Part shown: positions 29,028 to 37,542 of the stretch, piece after piece
Position numbering within the stretch: the first letter of the stretch is position 1
How the letters are laid out: each line of letters begins with the position of its first letter
From: Pseudomonadota bacterium
GTDB lineage: Bacteria; Myxococcota_A; Bradymonadia; Bradymonadales; GCA-2716585
Direction: 5' to 3'
Length of the DNA stretch: 41,867 bases
Assembly (NCBI GenBank): GCA_005804885.1
Contig: SYOX01000256.1
Coordinates: forward strand, 1 to 41,867
The notes under the pieces: generated by a model
What the model saw: the letters and a program-made list of their open reading frames with translations, nothing else
What the model was told of the DNA's origin: nothing
The model's database searches: none
Program-made: the position numbers and the translations under genes

Positions 29028-29858
29028 TCAAGCAACCCCAGGCGGCGGCCCCTTGAAGCGGCGCACCAGACCGACCCGGGCCAGCGCCCGGATGAGCAAG
29101 CCCGACAGGTCGACCTCGAACCACCTCAACCCCTGGATCGCCGAGGCCGGGAAGGCGTGGTGGTTGTTGTGCCACCCCTCCCCCAGCGCGATGAGCGCGA
29201 CGAAGGCGTTGTTGCGGCTGCCGTCGTGGGTGTCAAAGGGGCGAGCGCCGAAGCGGTGGCAGATCGAGTTGACGCACCAGGTGGCGTGGTGGACCGCGAA
29301 GATCCGCACGAAGCCGCCCCACAAGAGCCCCTCAAAGCCTCCGATCGCCCACGGGGCGGCCAGGCCCAGCAGCGCCCACAGCCCCCAGGTCCTGTCGACG
29401 GCCATCACGACCCGATCCTGGAGCAAGTGCCGCGCGAAGCGCGCCGGATCGGCGCTGTGAGTGAGCAGCCAGCCGGCGTGCGCGTGCGTGAGGCCGCGAC
29501 GGGGGCTGTGCGGGTCGCCTTCGCCGTCCGCGTCGGTGTGGTGCTCAAGGTGCCCCGCGGCCCAGGCGACCGGCGAGCCCTGCACCGCCATGCAACCGGC
29601 GACCAGCAGCGCGGCCTTGAGCCCCCCCCACGCCTCCAGGCTGTTGTGGGTCAGCATCCGATGAAAGCCCACCGTGATCCCGAAGCCCGACAGCAGATAC
29701 ATCCCGGCAAAGAGCCCCAGCGACAGCGCCGCGACCCCCTCCGAGGCCGCCCGCCAGACCGCAAAGCCGGTCACCAGCGCGGGGATGAGGATCGCGGCTG
29801 CTGTCGCGGCCTTGCGCGGCCACCCCGGCGCGGGCCTGGAGCGCACCTCTGTCGTCAT
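29028..29858 (-). CDS. Membrane fatty-acid (acyl-CoA) desaturase
   Basis: A 276-residue membrane di-iron desaturase of the delta-9 acyl-CoA type, which introduces a double bond into membrane acyl chains. The three histidine boxes are all present: HRMLTH (66-71), HLEHH (103-107) and HNNHH (230-234, in EGWHNNHHAFP). Four or so membrane segments surround them. The start at 29858 is preceded by GAGGTG; an alternative at 29891 overlaps the stop of the upstream lipoprotein gene (ATGA) and would add 11 residues. Either way the gene is closely linked to the upstream lipoprotein gene. It makes unsaturated lipid and thus adjusts membrane fluidity. Confidence 0.93.
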   Translation of the reverse strand: MTTEVRSRPAPGWPRKAATAAAILIPALVTGFAVWRAASEGVAALSLGLFAGMYLLSGFGITVGFHRMLTHNSLEAWGGLKAALLVAGCMAVQGSPVAWAAGHLEHHTDADGEGDPHSPRRGLTHAHAGWLLTHSADPARFARHLLQDRVVMAVDRTWGLWALLGLAAPWAIGGFEGLLWGGFVRIFAVHHATWCVNSICHRFGARPFDTHDGSRNNAFVALIALGEGWHNNHHAFPASAIQGLRWFEVDLSGLLIRALARVGLVRRFKGPPPGVA

Positions 29859-29887
29859 CCCGTCACCTCGCGCCACCAGATCGCCGC

Positions 29888-30463
29888 TCATGGCCCCCAG
29901 CACTCATGGAAGTATCGAATGACGTCGCCGCCTGCGGGATCGCGGTCTTCGAGGAGGTTGCCGGCGCCGTCGTAGGCGCACTGACCATAGCACCGCTCCC
30001 AGATCCCGCCCATCGGGGCGCCGCCGACCTCGACCCGGCGCTGAAGCTCGCCGGTCCCCTCGTCCAGCGTGTCAATGACGGCCTCGGCGGTGTCGTAGGC
30101 GCCGTAGGTGAAGGCGGCGCTCACCTCGATCACGCCGTCCGCACCGCGATCAAAATACTGAGCAATCACACGACCTTGCGTATCGCGCACCAGATCGATC
30201 CGGTGCTCCAGGGCGCCGTCCTGATCGTAGTCGTCGTCGACCCGCGCGAGCCGCCCCTGCTCGTCGTAGGTGAAGGTCATCCGCCGCGCGTCGCCCTCGG
30301 ACACGGGCAGCCGCAGGCGCCACGGGCCGAGGCTGACCGCCTTGTAGACCGTCCACTCGGCGAAGCAGGGGCCTGGATGGAGCCGCGCGGGCTCCTCCTG
30401 GCAGGAGACGGCCAGCAGCGCCAGCGCCACGACCACCCCAGATTTGTCCAACGCTCGCCTCAA
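29888..30463 (-). CDS. Small lipoprotein with YD-like repeats
   Basis: A 191-residue exported lipoprotein. The signal peptide ends at AVSC, followed by QEEPARLHPG. The body contains several strand-turn units of the form FTYDEQGRLARVDDDYDQDG, resembling the YD/RHS repeats of secreted and wall-associated proteins, with DxDGxxE turns that may bind calcium. The start is TTG: a 12-bp duplication of GAGGCGAGCGTT gives two equivalent TTG candidates (30463 and 30451), each preceded by GAGG; 30463 is given here. It lies directly upstream of the desaturase gene on the same strand. Function unknown. Confidence 0.7.
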   Translation of the reverse strand: MRRALDKSGVVVALALLAVSCQEEPARLHPGPCFAEWTVYKAVSLGPWRLRLPVSEGDARRMTFTYDEQGRLARVDDDYDQDGALEHRIDLVRDTQGRVIAQYFDRGADGVIEVSAAFTYGAYDTAEAVIDTLDEGTGELQRRVEVGGAPMGGIWERCYGQCAYDGAGNLLEDRDPAGGDVIRYFHECWGP

Positions 30464-30757
30464 CGCTCGCCTCGCCGTCGATGCCTTCCCTCAGTCTGAG
30501 GGCCGAGGGGGGGGAGCGTCAAGGCGGCCTCCCTGGCGCCGGAGCAGGGACGCAGATCGCGCGGCTCGGGGGGCTCAGAGAGGCGCGGAGCCTTGACGGA
30601 CAAGGCCACGCGGGATAGGAAGGCCTGCCAGTGAAGATCGATGGATGCGCGAGTCACTCAAGGATCGGGCAGAGAGGCTTTGGGCGTTGGTGGCCTCGGC
30701 GCGGCCAGGGTCGCGGCGCGGCGCGGGCAACAGATGATGAAGCGAGGAGAGGAAGCG

Positions 30758-32443
30758 ATGAGCGAGAGAAGGTTCACACGCGGGGCGTGGTTGGCGTTGT
30801 TGTTGACGGTGAGCCTGTTGAGCGCCTCCTGCGCCTGCGGGCCTTGCGGCGGCGACGGCGGCGAGGGCGGTGAGTCGGGCAAGGTGGGCGAGGGCAAGGA
30901 GGAGGCCAAGGAGGCGCCCAAGGCGGCGGCGCTGGCCGAGCTCGTGCCTGCCGATACGGACGTCGCGGTCTTCACGCCGGACTGGCAGAAGATGGTCGAC
31001 GCGCTGGACATCATCGAGAAGAAGTTCGGCAAGAACGCCCCCATCAAGGAAGGCTTCAAGGACTTCGAGAAGGAGACGGGGCTGGACTTGACCGACGCCA
31101 AGTCGCTCAAGGAGCGGGGCCTGGACATCAACGGCCCGCTGGGGATCGTCTACATCGACGAGCAGCTCCTGATGCTGCTGCCGCTGGCCGACGCGGACAC
31201 CTTCAAGAAGGGTCTGGAGAAGGAGGCCAAGGAGGACGAGGAGCTCGATCCGAAGATCCACGAGGAGAAGGCCGGCAACGACACGATCTACGCCATGATC
31301 GCCAAGGGCGCCAAGAAGCCGGCCAAGGACAACATCAAGTTCGCCTGGATGGTCAAGGGCAAGACCGCGCTGGTCTTCCCCGGCGAGGATCCCAACACCG
31401 GCGACGGGATCGGGCTGCTGACGGACATGGCCAATCTCAAGGAGGCCAAGGCGCTCTCCGAGGCCAAGGATTACAAGTCGCTCAAGGAGAAGCTCGGCGA
31501 CGGGCGGGTGTTGACGGCCTACGTCAACGTGCCCTCGCTGCTCAAGCAGGAGGCCAAGCGCTCGCCGAACGACGCGGAGGTCATGAACGCGATCGCGGAG
31601 AGGACCGGCTGGCTGGGCTTGGGGATCAGCGCCGAAAAGACGGGCTTCAACGCCAAGGTCTTCGCCATGGGCGAGGAGAAGACGGTCAAGGCGCTGACGA
31701 AGGTGCTGTCGGCCTCGGGTGACTTCAAGAACATCGCCGGGGCCATCGACGGCAAGCCGGTCTTCATCCTGCGCCTCTCGCTCGACCAGGGGCAGCTCAT
31801 CAAGGAGCTCGGCAAGATCGACCCGAACTTGAAGAGCGAGATGGATCAGGGGCTCAAGCAGGCCGAGACCGAGGTGGGGATCAACTTCGAGAAGGACATC
31901 GAGCCCAACCTCGACGGCAACTACGTCGTGACCGTGACCGGCGGCAACGCCCAGGAGCTGATGGGCGCCGACGCCCAGAAGCTCTTCCAGAACGGCGACG
32001 TGACGGTGGCCATCGGGGTCAAGGACGCCAAGAAGCTCATCGCGGCCCTGGAGCCGCTGGCCAAGAAGATGGGCGCGGAGGTCGCCGCGGGCGACGTGAC
32101 CGTCTTTACGCTGGGCAAGGGCAAGGAGGGCTTCATCATGGCCGTCGGCGAGAAGGTCGCCGTCCTGGGCTCGGGCGAGCTGGGCGAGAAGAAGCTCACC
32201 GAGATGGCCTCGGGCAATGGCAAGGGCCCCTCGGGCGCCTTCAGCAAGGGCGTGGCCAAGGAGCTGCTCTCGGGCAAGAGCGGCACCGGCGTCGCCATCG
32301 ACGTCTCCCGCCTGATGAAGCTCGCCGGTGAGGACGCCCAGGGCCCCGAGGCCGAGATCTTCAAGGCCTTCAGCTCCTGGGCCTTGAACATCAAGCCCAC
32401 CAGCGACGGCCTCGACGTCGCCATCGAGGTCCAGTTCAAGTAG
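30758..32443 (+). CDS. Lys/Glu-rich lipoprotein, DUF3352-like
   Basis: A 561-residue exported protein. The signal peptide ends at SASC (Cys25), so it is probably a lipoprotein; several more Cys and Gly follow (CACGPCGG), then a Lys/Glu-rich linker. The body opens with LAELVPADTDVAVFTPDW, the beginning typical of DUF3352-type proteins, and continues as alternating strands and charged helices, with repeated VFxLGKGKEG and similar blocks. It is unusually rich in Lys and Glu for this genome. The ATG at 30758 is chosen for the AGGAGAGGAAG site before it and because the signal peptide starts there; 30734 is an alternative. It is transcribed alone, divergent from the small lipoprotein gene. Function unknown. 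Confidence 0.75.
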   Translation: MSERRFTRGAWLALLLTVSLLSASCACGPCGGDGGEGGESGKVGEGKEEAKEAPKAAALAELVPADTDVAVFTPDWQKMVDALDIIEKKFGKNAPIKEGFKDFEKETGLDLTDAKSLKERGLDINGPLGIVYIDEQLLMLLPLADADTFKKGLEKEAKEDEELDPKIHEEKAGNDTIYAMIAKGAKKPAKDNIKFAWMVKGKTALVFPGEDPNTGDGIGLLTDMANLKEAKALSEAKDYKSLKEKLGDGRVLTAYVNVPSLLKQEAKRSPNDAEVMNAIAERTGWLGLGISAEKTGFNAKVFAMGEEKTVKALTKVLSASGDFKNIAGAIDGKPVFILRLSLDQGQLIKELGKIDPNLKSEMDQGLKQAETEVGINFEKDIEPNLDGNYVVTVTGGNAQELMGADAQKLFQNGDVTVAIGVKDAKKLIAALEPLAKKMGAEVAAGDVTVFTLGKGKEGFIMAVGEKVAVLGSGELGEKKLTEMASGNGKGPSGAFSKGVAKELLSGKSGTGVAIDVSRLMKLAGEDAQGPEAEIFKAFSSWALNIKPTSDGLDVAIEVQFK

Positions 32444-32544
32444 CCCCCCTGCCCTCCCTCGCCGACCGCAGATTCGCTCGGTGAAGGTGCCAACCCCCCA
32501 CAAGTCACGACCGCCGCCCCACGTTCGACGAGCGTCCTACGCCC

Positions 32545-32852
32545 CACGATCGCCCCACGCTCCTCGCACCGCCCCCCACAAGGGGGGACGGGCTCGTCGG
32601 GTGGGGCTTGGATGCGCGGGCGGGCTGCGCCCGCTGGGCGCAGGCCAGCGCAAGGGCGACAGCGGATCGCAGGGTCGGTTCGGCGCGTCGAAGTGGGCCT
32701 ATGGATTGGGGTTTTCACGCCCCCAGGTGTCAACTTCGGTCGTGCGCAGGCCTGCGACCGACAGGGCGCAGCCCACCCTGGGTTTCCAAGCCCCACCCGA
32801 CGAGCCCGTCCCCCCTTGTGGGGGGCGGTGCGAGGAGCGTGGGGCGATCGTG
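32545..32852. repeat. Perfect 67-bp inverted repeat flanking 174 bp
   Basis: Left arm 32545-32611 and right arm 32786-32852 are exact reverse complements over 67 bp, beginning CACGATCGCC and ending GGCTTGG on the left. Each arm also contains a small CCCCCC/GGGGGG hairpin. The 174-bp interior (32612-32785) encodes nothing recognisable. It fills most of the 569-bp space between the DUF3352-like gene and the coiled-coil gene. Size and arm identity suggest a miniature, MITE-like mobile element, though no target-site duplication was confirmed. Confidence 0.88.
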
Positions 32853-33012
32853 GTCCGAGGGGTATCGTGGGGGGGCTGGTGCTTCGGGACCTCCCCGCCG
32901 ACCGCCCGTCCGCGGCGGTCGGCTTTTCAAACCCGCCGCCCTGGTTCATAGTGTCGCTCTCGACGGCACACTCCATCCCCTTCGATGGTGATCGGACCAA
33001 CCCAGGCGATCC

Positions 33013-34323
33013 ATGGCCAGTTCAAGCGACTTCGTCGCAGCAGCCCACAACAAGCGCCACTTCCTCCAGAAGCAGATCGAGCAGCTCCACGAGCAGGCCC
33101 GCGAGTTCAACGTCGAGATCGACCGCCTCAAGGCCCTCCAGGCGGACAACCGCAAGGAGCTGGCCGCCTACCTGCTGGCCGAGGTCGACGACGACGCCAT
33201 CGCCGCCCTCCAGGAGCGCCTCCAGTACCCCAGCCTGATGGCGATCAAGGGGCGCTTCGAGGCGCAGCTGGACAAAGCCCAGCGCGAGCTGGCCGAGCTT
33301 GAGCCACACCCCGAGGTCGAGCACTACGAGTTCCACCGCGCCCAGACCCAGGACGAGCTGAGCGCGATCGAGGACGCCCACGCCGACCTCAAGGGGCGCA
33401 TGGCGATCTGGGAGGCCAGCGACCACTTCGTCCGCCTGGACGCTCAGGGCTTCTTCCACCCAGGCTACCGGCCCGGCCTGCTCCAGAGCATGCGCGACTG
33501 GCGATCCATCTCCTTCCTCATGGCGGATCTGGAGCGCTCCACGACCCTCGACTTCCCCACCCCCCAGAAGGTCCGCGAGGTCTTCGTGGCGCTGCGCGAT
33601 GAGGCCCTGCCCATCTTCGAACTCCACGGCGACCTTCAGCGACGCCTGGAGGCGCTCGACGCCCGCTGGCAGCGGGTCCAGGAGCTGCGGCAGGCCCCGG
33701 ACAGGCTCTTTGAGGCCATGTTCGGCGCGCTCAGCGAGGCGATCGCCCAGCACCTGGAGAGCTGCCCGGAGGCCCTGCGGCTGGAGTTGGCCTCGGGCGA
33801 CAAGCACCTGACCACATTCCTGAAGAAGGGCGCCGGGTTGAGCAAGCAGGTCCAGTACCTCTCCGAGCTGAAGACCGCCCGCCTGAGCCCCCTGATGACC
33901 GCCGCCGAGACGGAGCGCCACGCCCTCGAAGCCAAGATCACCAAGGCCCACCGCAAGCCGAGGTACTACGACGACGCCGAGGTCCAGAAGATGGCCGTCC
34001 TCAAGGAGGACACCTGGCACAAGCGGCACGAGCGCCTCCGAAGAGACCGCCAGCGCGTGGCGCACTTCAACAAATACCAGCGAGGCTCCGTCGCCAGCGA
34101 CTACCTGTGGTGGGACGTCATGACCGGCGGCGCGCCCGCCGACGACATCTACGAGGTGCGCACCTTCCGGCGACAGCACCCCGGCTGGCGCTACACCGAT
34201 TACGCGGACCCCTGGGAGCGCCACACGCACACCCCGAGCCGCGCCATCGACCAGGCCGCGCCGCGGCTCGTCGAGGATCTGTCCACCGCGCGAGAGAGTG
34301 ACTGGGCCCACGACGGCTCATGA
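33013..34323 (+). CDS. Coiled-coil protein of unknown function
   Basis: A 436-residue soluble protein without signal peptide or membrane segment. Residues 10-140 are strongly predicted coiled coil by heptad pattern (QKQIEQLHEQAREFNVEI and following). Helical segments continue to about residue 350, then a basic, aromatic-rich C-terminal part with blocks such as RHERLRRDRQRVAHFNKYQR and SDYLWWDVMTGGAPADDIYE, and many Tyr, Trp and His residues. I do not recognise the family. The ATG at 33013 has only a weak site upstream. It ends 101 bp before the small-peptide gene of the glycosyltransferase operon, on the same strand, so it may be cotranscribed with it or precede its promoter. Confidence 0.78.
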   Translation: MASSSDFVAAAHNKRHFLQKQIEQLHEQAREFNVEIDRLKALQADNRKELAAYLLAEVDDDAIAALQERLQYPSLMAIKGRFEAQLDKAQRELAELEPHPEVEHYEFHRAQTQDELSAIEDAHADLKGRMAIWEASDHFVRLDAQGFFHPGYRPGLLQSMRDWRSISFLMADLERSTTLDFPTPQKVREVFVALRDEALPIFELHGDLQRRLEALDARWQRVQELRQAPDRLFEAMFGALSEAIAQHLESCPEALRLELASGDKHLTTFLKKGAGLSKQVQYLSELKTARLSPLMTAAETERHALEAKITKAHRKPRYYDDAEVQKMAVLKEDTWHKRHERLRRDRQRVAHFNKYQRGSVASDYLWWDVMTGGAPADDIYEVRTFRRQHPGWRYTDYADPWERHTHTPSRAIDQAAPRLVEDLSTARESDWAHDGS

Positions 34324-34366
34324 TCCCTTGAGCGGCATCGAGCCACCGACCCGACGGGGCCGCGCC

Positions 34367-34402
34367 CTTAAAATGACCAAATCACGTTCAATATCAACAA
34401 GA
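34367..34402 (+). promoter_or_regulatory. AT-rich island upstream of the radical SAM operon (possible promoter)
   Basis: This 36-bp stretch (starting CTTAAAATGACC) is the only AT-rich patch in the 101-bp gap before the operon. A TTGAGC box at 34328 is too far from TTAAAAT for normal sigma-70 spacing, so no defined promoter can be drawn. Confidence 0.25.
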
Positions 34403-34412
34403 TGACGGACAC

Positions 34413-34419
34413 GAGGTGG
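34413..34419 (+). promoter_or_regulatory. Shine-Dalgarno site for the small repetitive peptide gene
   Basis: GAGGTGG, then a 5-nt spacer and GTG at 34425. It supports translation of the small frame. Confidence 0.5.
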
Positions 34420-34424
34420 AACAG

Positions 34425-34634
34425 GTGACGCGGTTCGAAGGGCCAGGGGAAGACGAGGCAGCGCGCGCCGAGACGCAGTGCGCCGGGGCGCTGTGCGCCG
34501 AGACGCTGCGCGCCGAGACGCAGTGCACCGAGACGCAGTGCGCCGACGGGCGGCGCGCCGATGGGCTGCGCGCCGACGAGCTGCGCGGCGAGGCGCTGCG
34601 CGCCGAGGCGCCGCGAGGGCGGCCGGCGCCATGA
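34425..34634 (+). CDS. Small Cys-containing pentapeptide-repeat peptide heading the radical SAM operon
   Basis: A 69-residue peptide read from a GTG start preceded by GAGGTGG. After a 15-residue acidic leader-like segment (TRFEGPGEDEAA) it is made of ten five-residue units with consensus A-(E/D)-(T/G)-(Q/L)-(C/R), for example AETQC, AGALC, AETLR, ADELR; the first five units carry four Cys, the later five carry Arg. It ends GRPAP. Its TGA overlaps the ATG of the glycosyltransferase gene (ATGA), which argues for real translation. The repeat is encoded by 15-bp tandem DNA repeats, so a chance open frame cannot be ruled out. It could be a ribosomal peptide precursor for the enzymes downstream, a short pentapeptide-repeat protein, or a leader for translational coupling. 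Confidence 0.5.
   Translation: MTRFEGPGEDEAARAETQCAGALCAETLRAETQCTETQCADGRRADGLRADELRGEALRAEAPRGRPAP
34465..34614. repeat. Ten tandem 15-bp repeats coding five-residue units
   Basis: Ten 15-bp units of the type GCGCCGAGACGCAGT, first unit 34465-34479, last 34600-34614. They are in frame with the small peptide gene and have diverged mainly at positions that change the fourth and fifth residue of each unit. Confidence 0.88.
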
Positions 34635-36415
34635 AGCGACCTCGCCGTATCGTCCTCTACGCCGTCAACGGCGCCGGGCTCGGGCACCTGACGCGGCTGC
34701 TGGGCGTGGCGCGGTGGCTGCGGCGCACCATGGCGCTGCTCGACGGCCAGGTGCCCGAGGTGATCTTCCTGACCTCCTCGGAGGCCAGCGCGGTGCTGCT
34801 GCGGGCCGGCTTCGTCTCCTTCAAGCTGCCCAGCAAGACCGTCGTGCGCCTGGCCGGCATGGACGTGCTGGAGTACCGCAGGCTCGCCCGGCACTTCGTC
34901 TGGCAGACGCTCGGCGTCTTCAACCCCGACCTGCTCGTCGTCGACACCTTCCCGGCCGGCAGCTTCGACGAGCTGCTCCAGCTCCTCGACGGCCCCTTCC
35001 ACAAGGCCTTCATCCACCGCGAGGTCAAGCCGGAGTTCGCCGAGCGCCCCGTCTTCCAGGCCGCCGCCGGCCTCTACGACACCATCGTCTCCCCCCACCG
35101 CCCCCCCGAACCGCCCCCAGGAGCGCCCGCCGACGCGCCGCCGCCCTCCCCCTTCCCCGGCCGCGCCATGATCTGGACCGGGGAGGTGCTCCAGTTCGAC
35201 CGCGTCGAGCTGCCCGCGCGCGACGCGATCCGGCGCTCCCTCGGCGTGGCCCCCGGCTCGCGGCTGATCTACGTCAGCGCAGGCGGCGGCGGCGATCCTG
35301 GCGCCGAGGCGGCCCTGGAGGCGCTCGCCGCCGATCTCGGCCAGGACCCCTCCCTGACCCTGATCGTCGGCGCCGGACCTCTCTACCGCGGTCGCCGCCT
35401 CGGCGGGCCTCGCTTGATCTGGAGCGCCGATCCGGGCGCCTTCGAACTGATGTCGGCCTGCGACGCCGCCGTCAGCGCCGGGGGCTACAACACCTTCCAC
35501 GAGCTGCTCTATCTGCGCGTCCCGACAGTGTTTTTCGCCCAGGAGAAGATCGCCGACGACCAGCGGCGGCGCATCGCGCAGGCCGCCGGGGCCGGCGCCT
35601 GCCTCCAGATTGAGGATCTGAGTCAGGCGCGCGGCGCGCTGGCCCGCGCGCTGGACCCGGCTTTCGCCCGCTCGGCGGCGGCGGCCTGCGAGGCCCTGCT
35701 GCCCGAGAACGGCGCCGCGCGCTGCGCCCGCGCCTTGCTGTCGAGCCTCTACGACGAGGACAGGCTGGCCTGGGCCGGCGAGCTGCTCAGCCCGCGGCTG
35801 GCCAAGGCCTTCGAAGACAACGGCCCCGAGGGGCTCGACGCCATGGCCCGCTGGCTGCCCCAGGTCGTCCCCCACGCCCAGCTCGACCACCTCAGCGCCC
35901 GGCCCAGCTTCCAGGCCCTCGTCGATCAGCTCTCCGACGCCGCCGCCGACGAGCTGCGCGCCCTCGTCGCCCGCGACGAGGACACACAGGCCATGCGCCG
36001 CGTCTCCGAGCACCTCGGGGATCTGCTGGCCCTGGCCCCGACCTGGCCCGGCGGGGTCGAGGATCTCACCGACCTCGTCGGCGCGGCCATCAAGAAGCAC
36101 CCGCTGGTTCAGGAGCGCGACCGCCTCTGGATGCCCTGGATCTGCACCCTGATCCGGCGCCTGGTCGCCTTGCTGACCGCCCCGCGACGGCACCTGTCGC
36201 CCGCCGAGGTCGCCCAGATCTACCGCGTCGCCCCGCGCCTCGTCGACGCCGACGCCGCCCGCGCCCTGGATCTCTTCGAGGCCGCGCTGCGCCGCGCCGG
36301 CGAGGCCGCCCTGGGCGCCCCCGACCTCCTCCAGCGCCTGCGCGTGCTCAAGTTCGCCCACAAGCGCGTCACCCAGTCTCTCCTGGAGACCTTCGCCCAG
36401 GGGCTCGCCCGATGA
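34631..36415 (+). CDS. GT-B-fold glycosyltransferase (MurG-like) with long helical C-terminal domain
   Basis: A 594-residue cytoplasmic protein. Residues 1-355 or so have GT-B features: N-terminal GAGLGHLTRLLG after the first strand, and a C-terminal donor-binding block SAGGYNTFHELLYLRVPTVF followed by QEKIADDQRRRI, as in MurG and other UDP-sugar transferases (Glyco_tran_28_C). The remaining 240 residues are helical and not recognised. The ATG overlaps the small-peptide stop (ATGA) and the stop overlaps radical SAM gene 1 (ATGA). It would transfer a sugar from a nucleotide donor to an unknown acceptor; the neighbouring radical SAM genes suggest a modified peptide, protein or polysaccharide, which is inference. 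Confidence 0.82.
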   Translation: MKRPRRIVLYAVNGAGLGHLTRLLGVARWLRRTMALLDGQVPEVIFLTSSEASAVLLRAGFVSFKLPSKTVVRLAGMDVLEYRRLARHFVWQTLGVFNPDLLVVDTFPAGSFDELLQLLDGPFHKAFIHREVKPEFAERPVFQAAAGLYDTIVSPHRPPEPPPGAPADAPPPSPFPGRAMIWTGEVLQFDRVELPARDAIRRSLGVAPGSRLIYVSAGGGGDPGAEAALEALAADLGQDPSLTLIVGAGPLYRGRRLGGPRLIWSADPGAFELMSACDAAVSAGGYNTFHELLYLRVPTVFFAQEKIADDQRRRIAQAAGAGACLQIEDLSQARGALARALDPAFARSAAAACEALLPENGAARCARALLSSLYDEDRLAWAGELLSPRLAKAFEDNGPEGLDAMARWLPQVVPHAQLDHLSARPSFQALVDQLSDAAADELRALVARDEDTQAMRRVSEHLGDLLALAPTWPGGVEDLTDLVGAAIKKHPLVQERDRLWMPWICTLIRRLVALLTAPRRHLSPAEVAQIYRVAPRLVDADAARALDLFEAALRRAGEAALGAPDLLQRLRVLKFAHKRVTQSLLETFAQGLAR

Positions 36416-37542
36416 CCTCGACCCCCCAGATCGACGAGGCCCGCAAGCAACGCAAGAACCTGCGCCTCGAAGCCGTCCTGTCCAACAAGCCCCTGCTCGG
36501 CCCCCAGACGGCCCACTTCGACATCGCCAACGCCTGCAACACCCGCTGCACGACCTGCTGGGACCACAGCCCCCACCTGCTGGCCGACCGGGTCCCCTCG
36601 GCGGCCTGGAAGCGCCTCAAGCTCCCCCTGGCGCGCTTCAAGGCCGTCTTCGACGACCTCGTCGACCTCGGCGGCCTGGAGCAGATCATCCTGTCCGGCA
36701 TGGGCGAGCCCTTCCTCAACGACGACATCTACGACATGGTCGCCCACGCCCACGGGGCCGGGGTCGGCGTCACGATCATCACCAACCTGCTCGGCGCGGA
36801 CCTCCCGCGCCTGCTGGAGAGCCCCGGCCAGCTCGACCTGCTGACCTCCATCTGCGGCGTCACCGAGCCCGTCTGGCACGCCTTCCACGCCCACCCTCGC
36901 CCCGACGGCTTCGCCCGCCTCACCGCCCAGCTCGAGATCCTCAAGGCGCGCCGCTTCCTGCCCAAGCACGTCCAGGTGATCAACAACCAGAACTTCCACG
37001 AGCTGGTGGACATGGTCCGCTTCACCCGCCACTTCCCCGCCAGGAGGGTCAACTTCAAGTTCGCCTCCCTGGCCAACGGCACCGAGGCCGTCGCCCTGAG
37101 CCCCGAGCAGAAGGAGCGCCTGCTCGACGACCTCATCCCCCGCGCCCAGGCCTTCGCCCACGCCTTCGGCCTCGACACCGACCTGGACGACTTCGCCACC
37201 CAGATCCACCTCGACGACCACGCCACGGCCCCCATCGAGGAGGTCGGCTGCTTCATGGGCCTGATGTACACGCGGATCACGGTGGAGGGCGAGGTGCTCT
37301 TTTGCTGTAATACCGAGGTGAAGGTCGGGCATCTGGATGAGATCGAGGACTTCGGCGCTCTCTGGCGAGGGGAGCGCTGGCAGGCGCTGCGCGACAGCGT
37401 CCGGCGCGGGGTCTACTTCAAGGGCTGCGATCAGTGCGGAAAGTACAAGCAGAACGTCAAGTGGTCCCAGAAGCTCAGGGCGACGCTGCCGGAGGCCGAC
37501 TTCGCGCGCCTGCTCGGCCGCGGCCCCCAGGAGGCCCCTTGA
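36412..37542 (+). CDS. Radical SAM/SPASM-like protein 1
   Basis: A 376-residue radical SAM enzyme. The SAM-cluster motif is C42-x3-C46-x2-C49 (CNTRCTTC), preceded by HFDIANA. The SAM-binding equivalent of GGEP is GMGEPF. The C-terminal part carries a SPASM-like set of cysteines: GCFMG, LFCCN and GCDQCGKYK, consistent with one or two auxiliary Fe-S clusters. Such enzymes modify peptides (thioether, C-C or epimer bonds), proteins, or sugars. The start ATG overlaps the glycosyltransferase stop and the stop overlaps gene 2 (TTGA), so the proteins are made together. It is more distant from genes 2 and 3 than these are from each other. Confidence 0.88.
   Translation: MTSTPQIDEARKQRKNLRLEAVLSNKPLLGPQTAHFDIANACNTRCTTCWDHSPHLLADRVPSAAWKRLKLPLARFKAVFDDLVDLGGLEQIILSGMGEPFLNDDIYDMVAHAHGAGVGVTIITNLLGADLPRLLESPGQLDLLTSICGVTEPVWHAFHAHPRPDGFARLTAQLEILKARRFLPKHVQVINNQNFHELVDMVRFTRHFPARRVNFKFASLANGTEAVALSPEQKERLLDDLIPRAQAFAHAFGLDTDLDDFATQIHLDDHATAPIEEVGCFMGLMYTRITVEGEVLFCCNTEVKVGHLDEIEDFGALWRGERWQALRDSVRRGVYFKGCDQCGKYKQNVKWSQKLRATLPEADFARLLGRGPQEAP
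37529..37534 (+). promoter_or_regulatory. Shine-Dalgarno site that fixes a TTG start at 37539
   Basis: AGGAGG followed by CCCC and TTG. It sits inside the end of gene 1 and decides the rare TTG start of gene 2. Confidence 0.75.
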
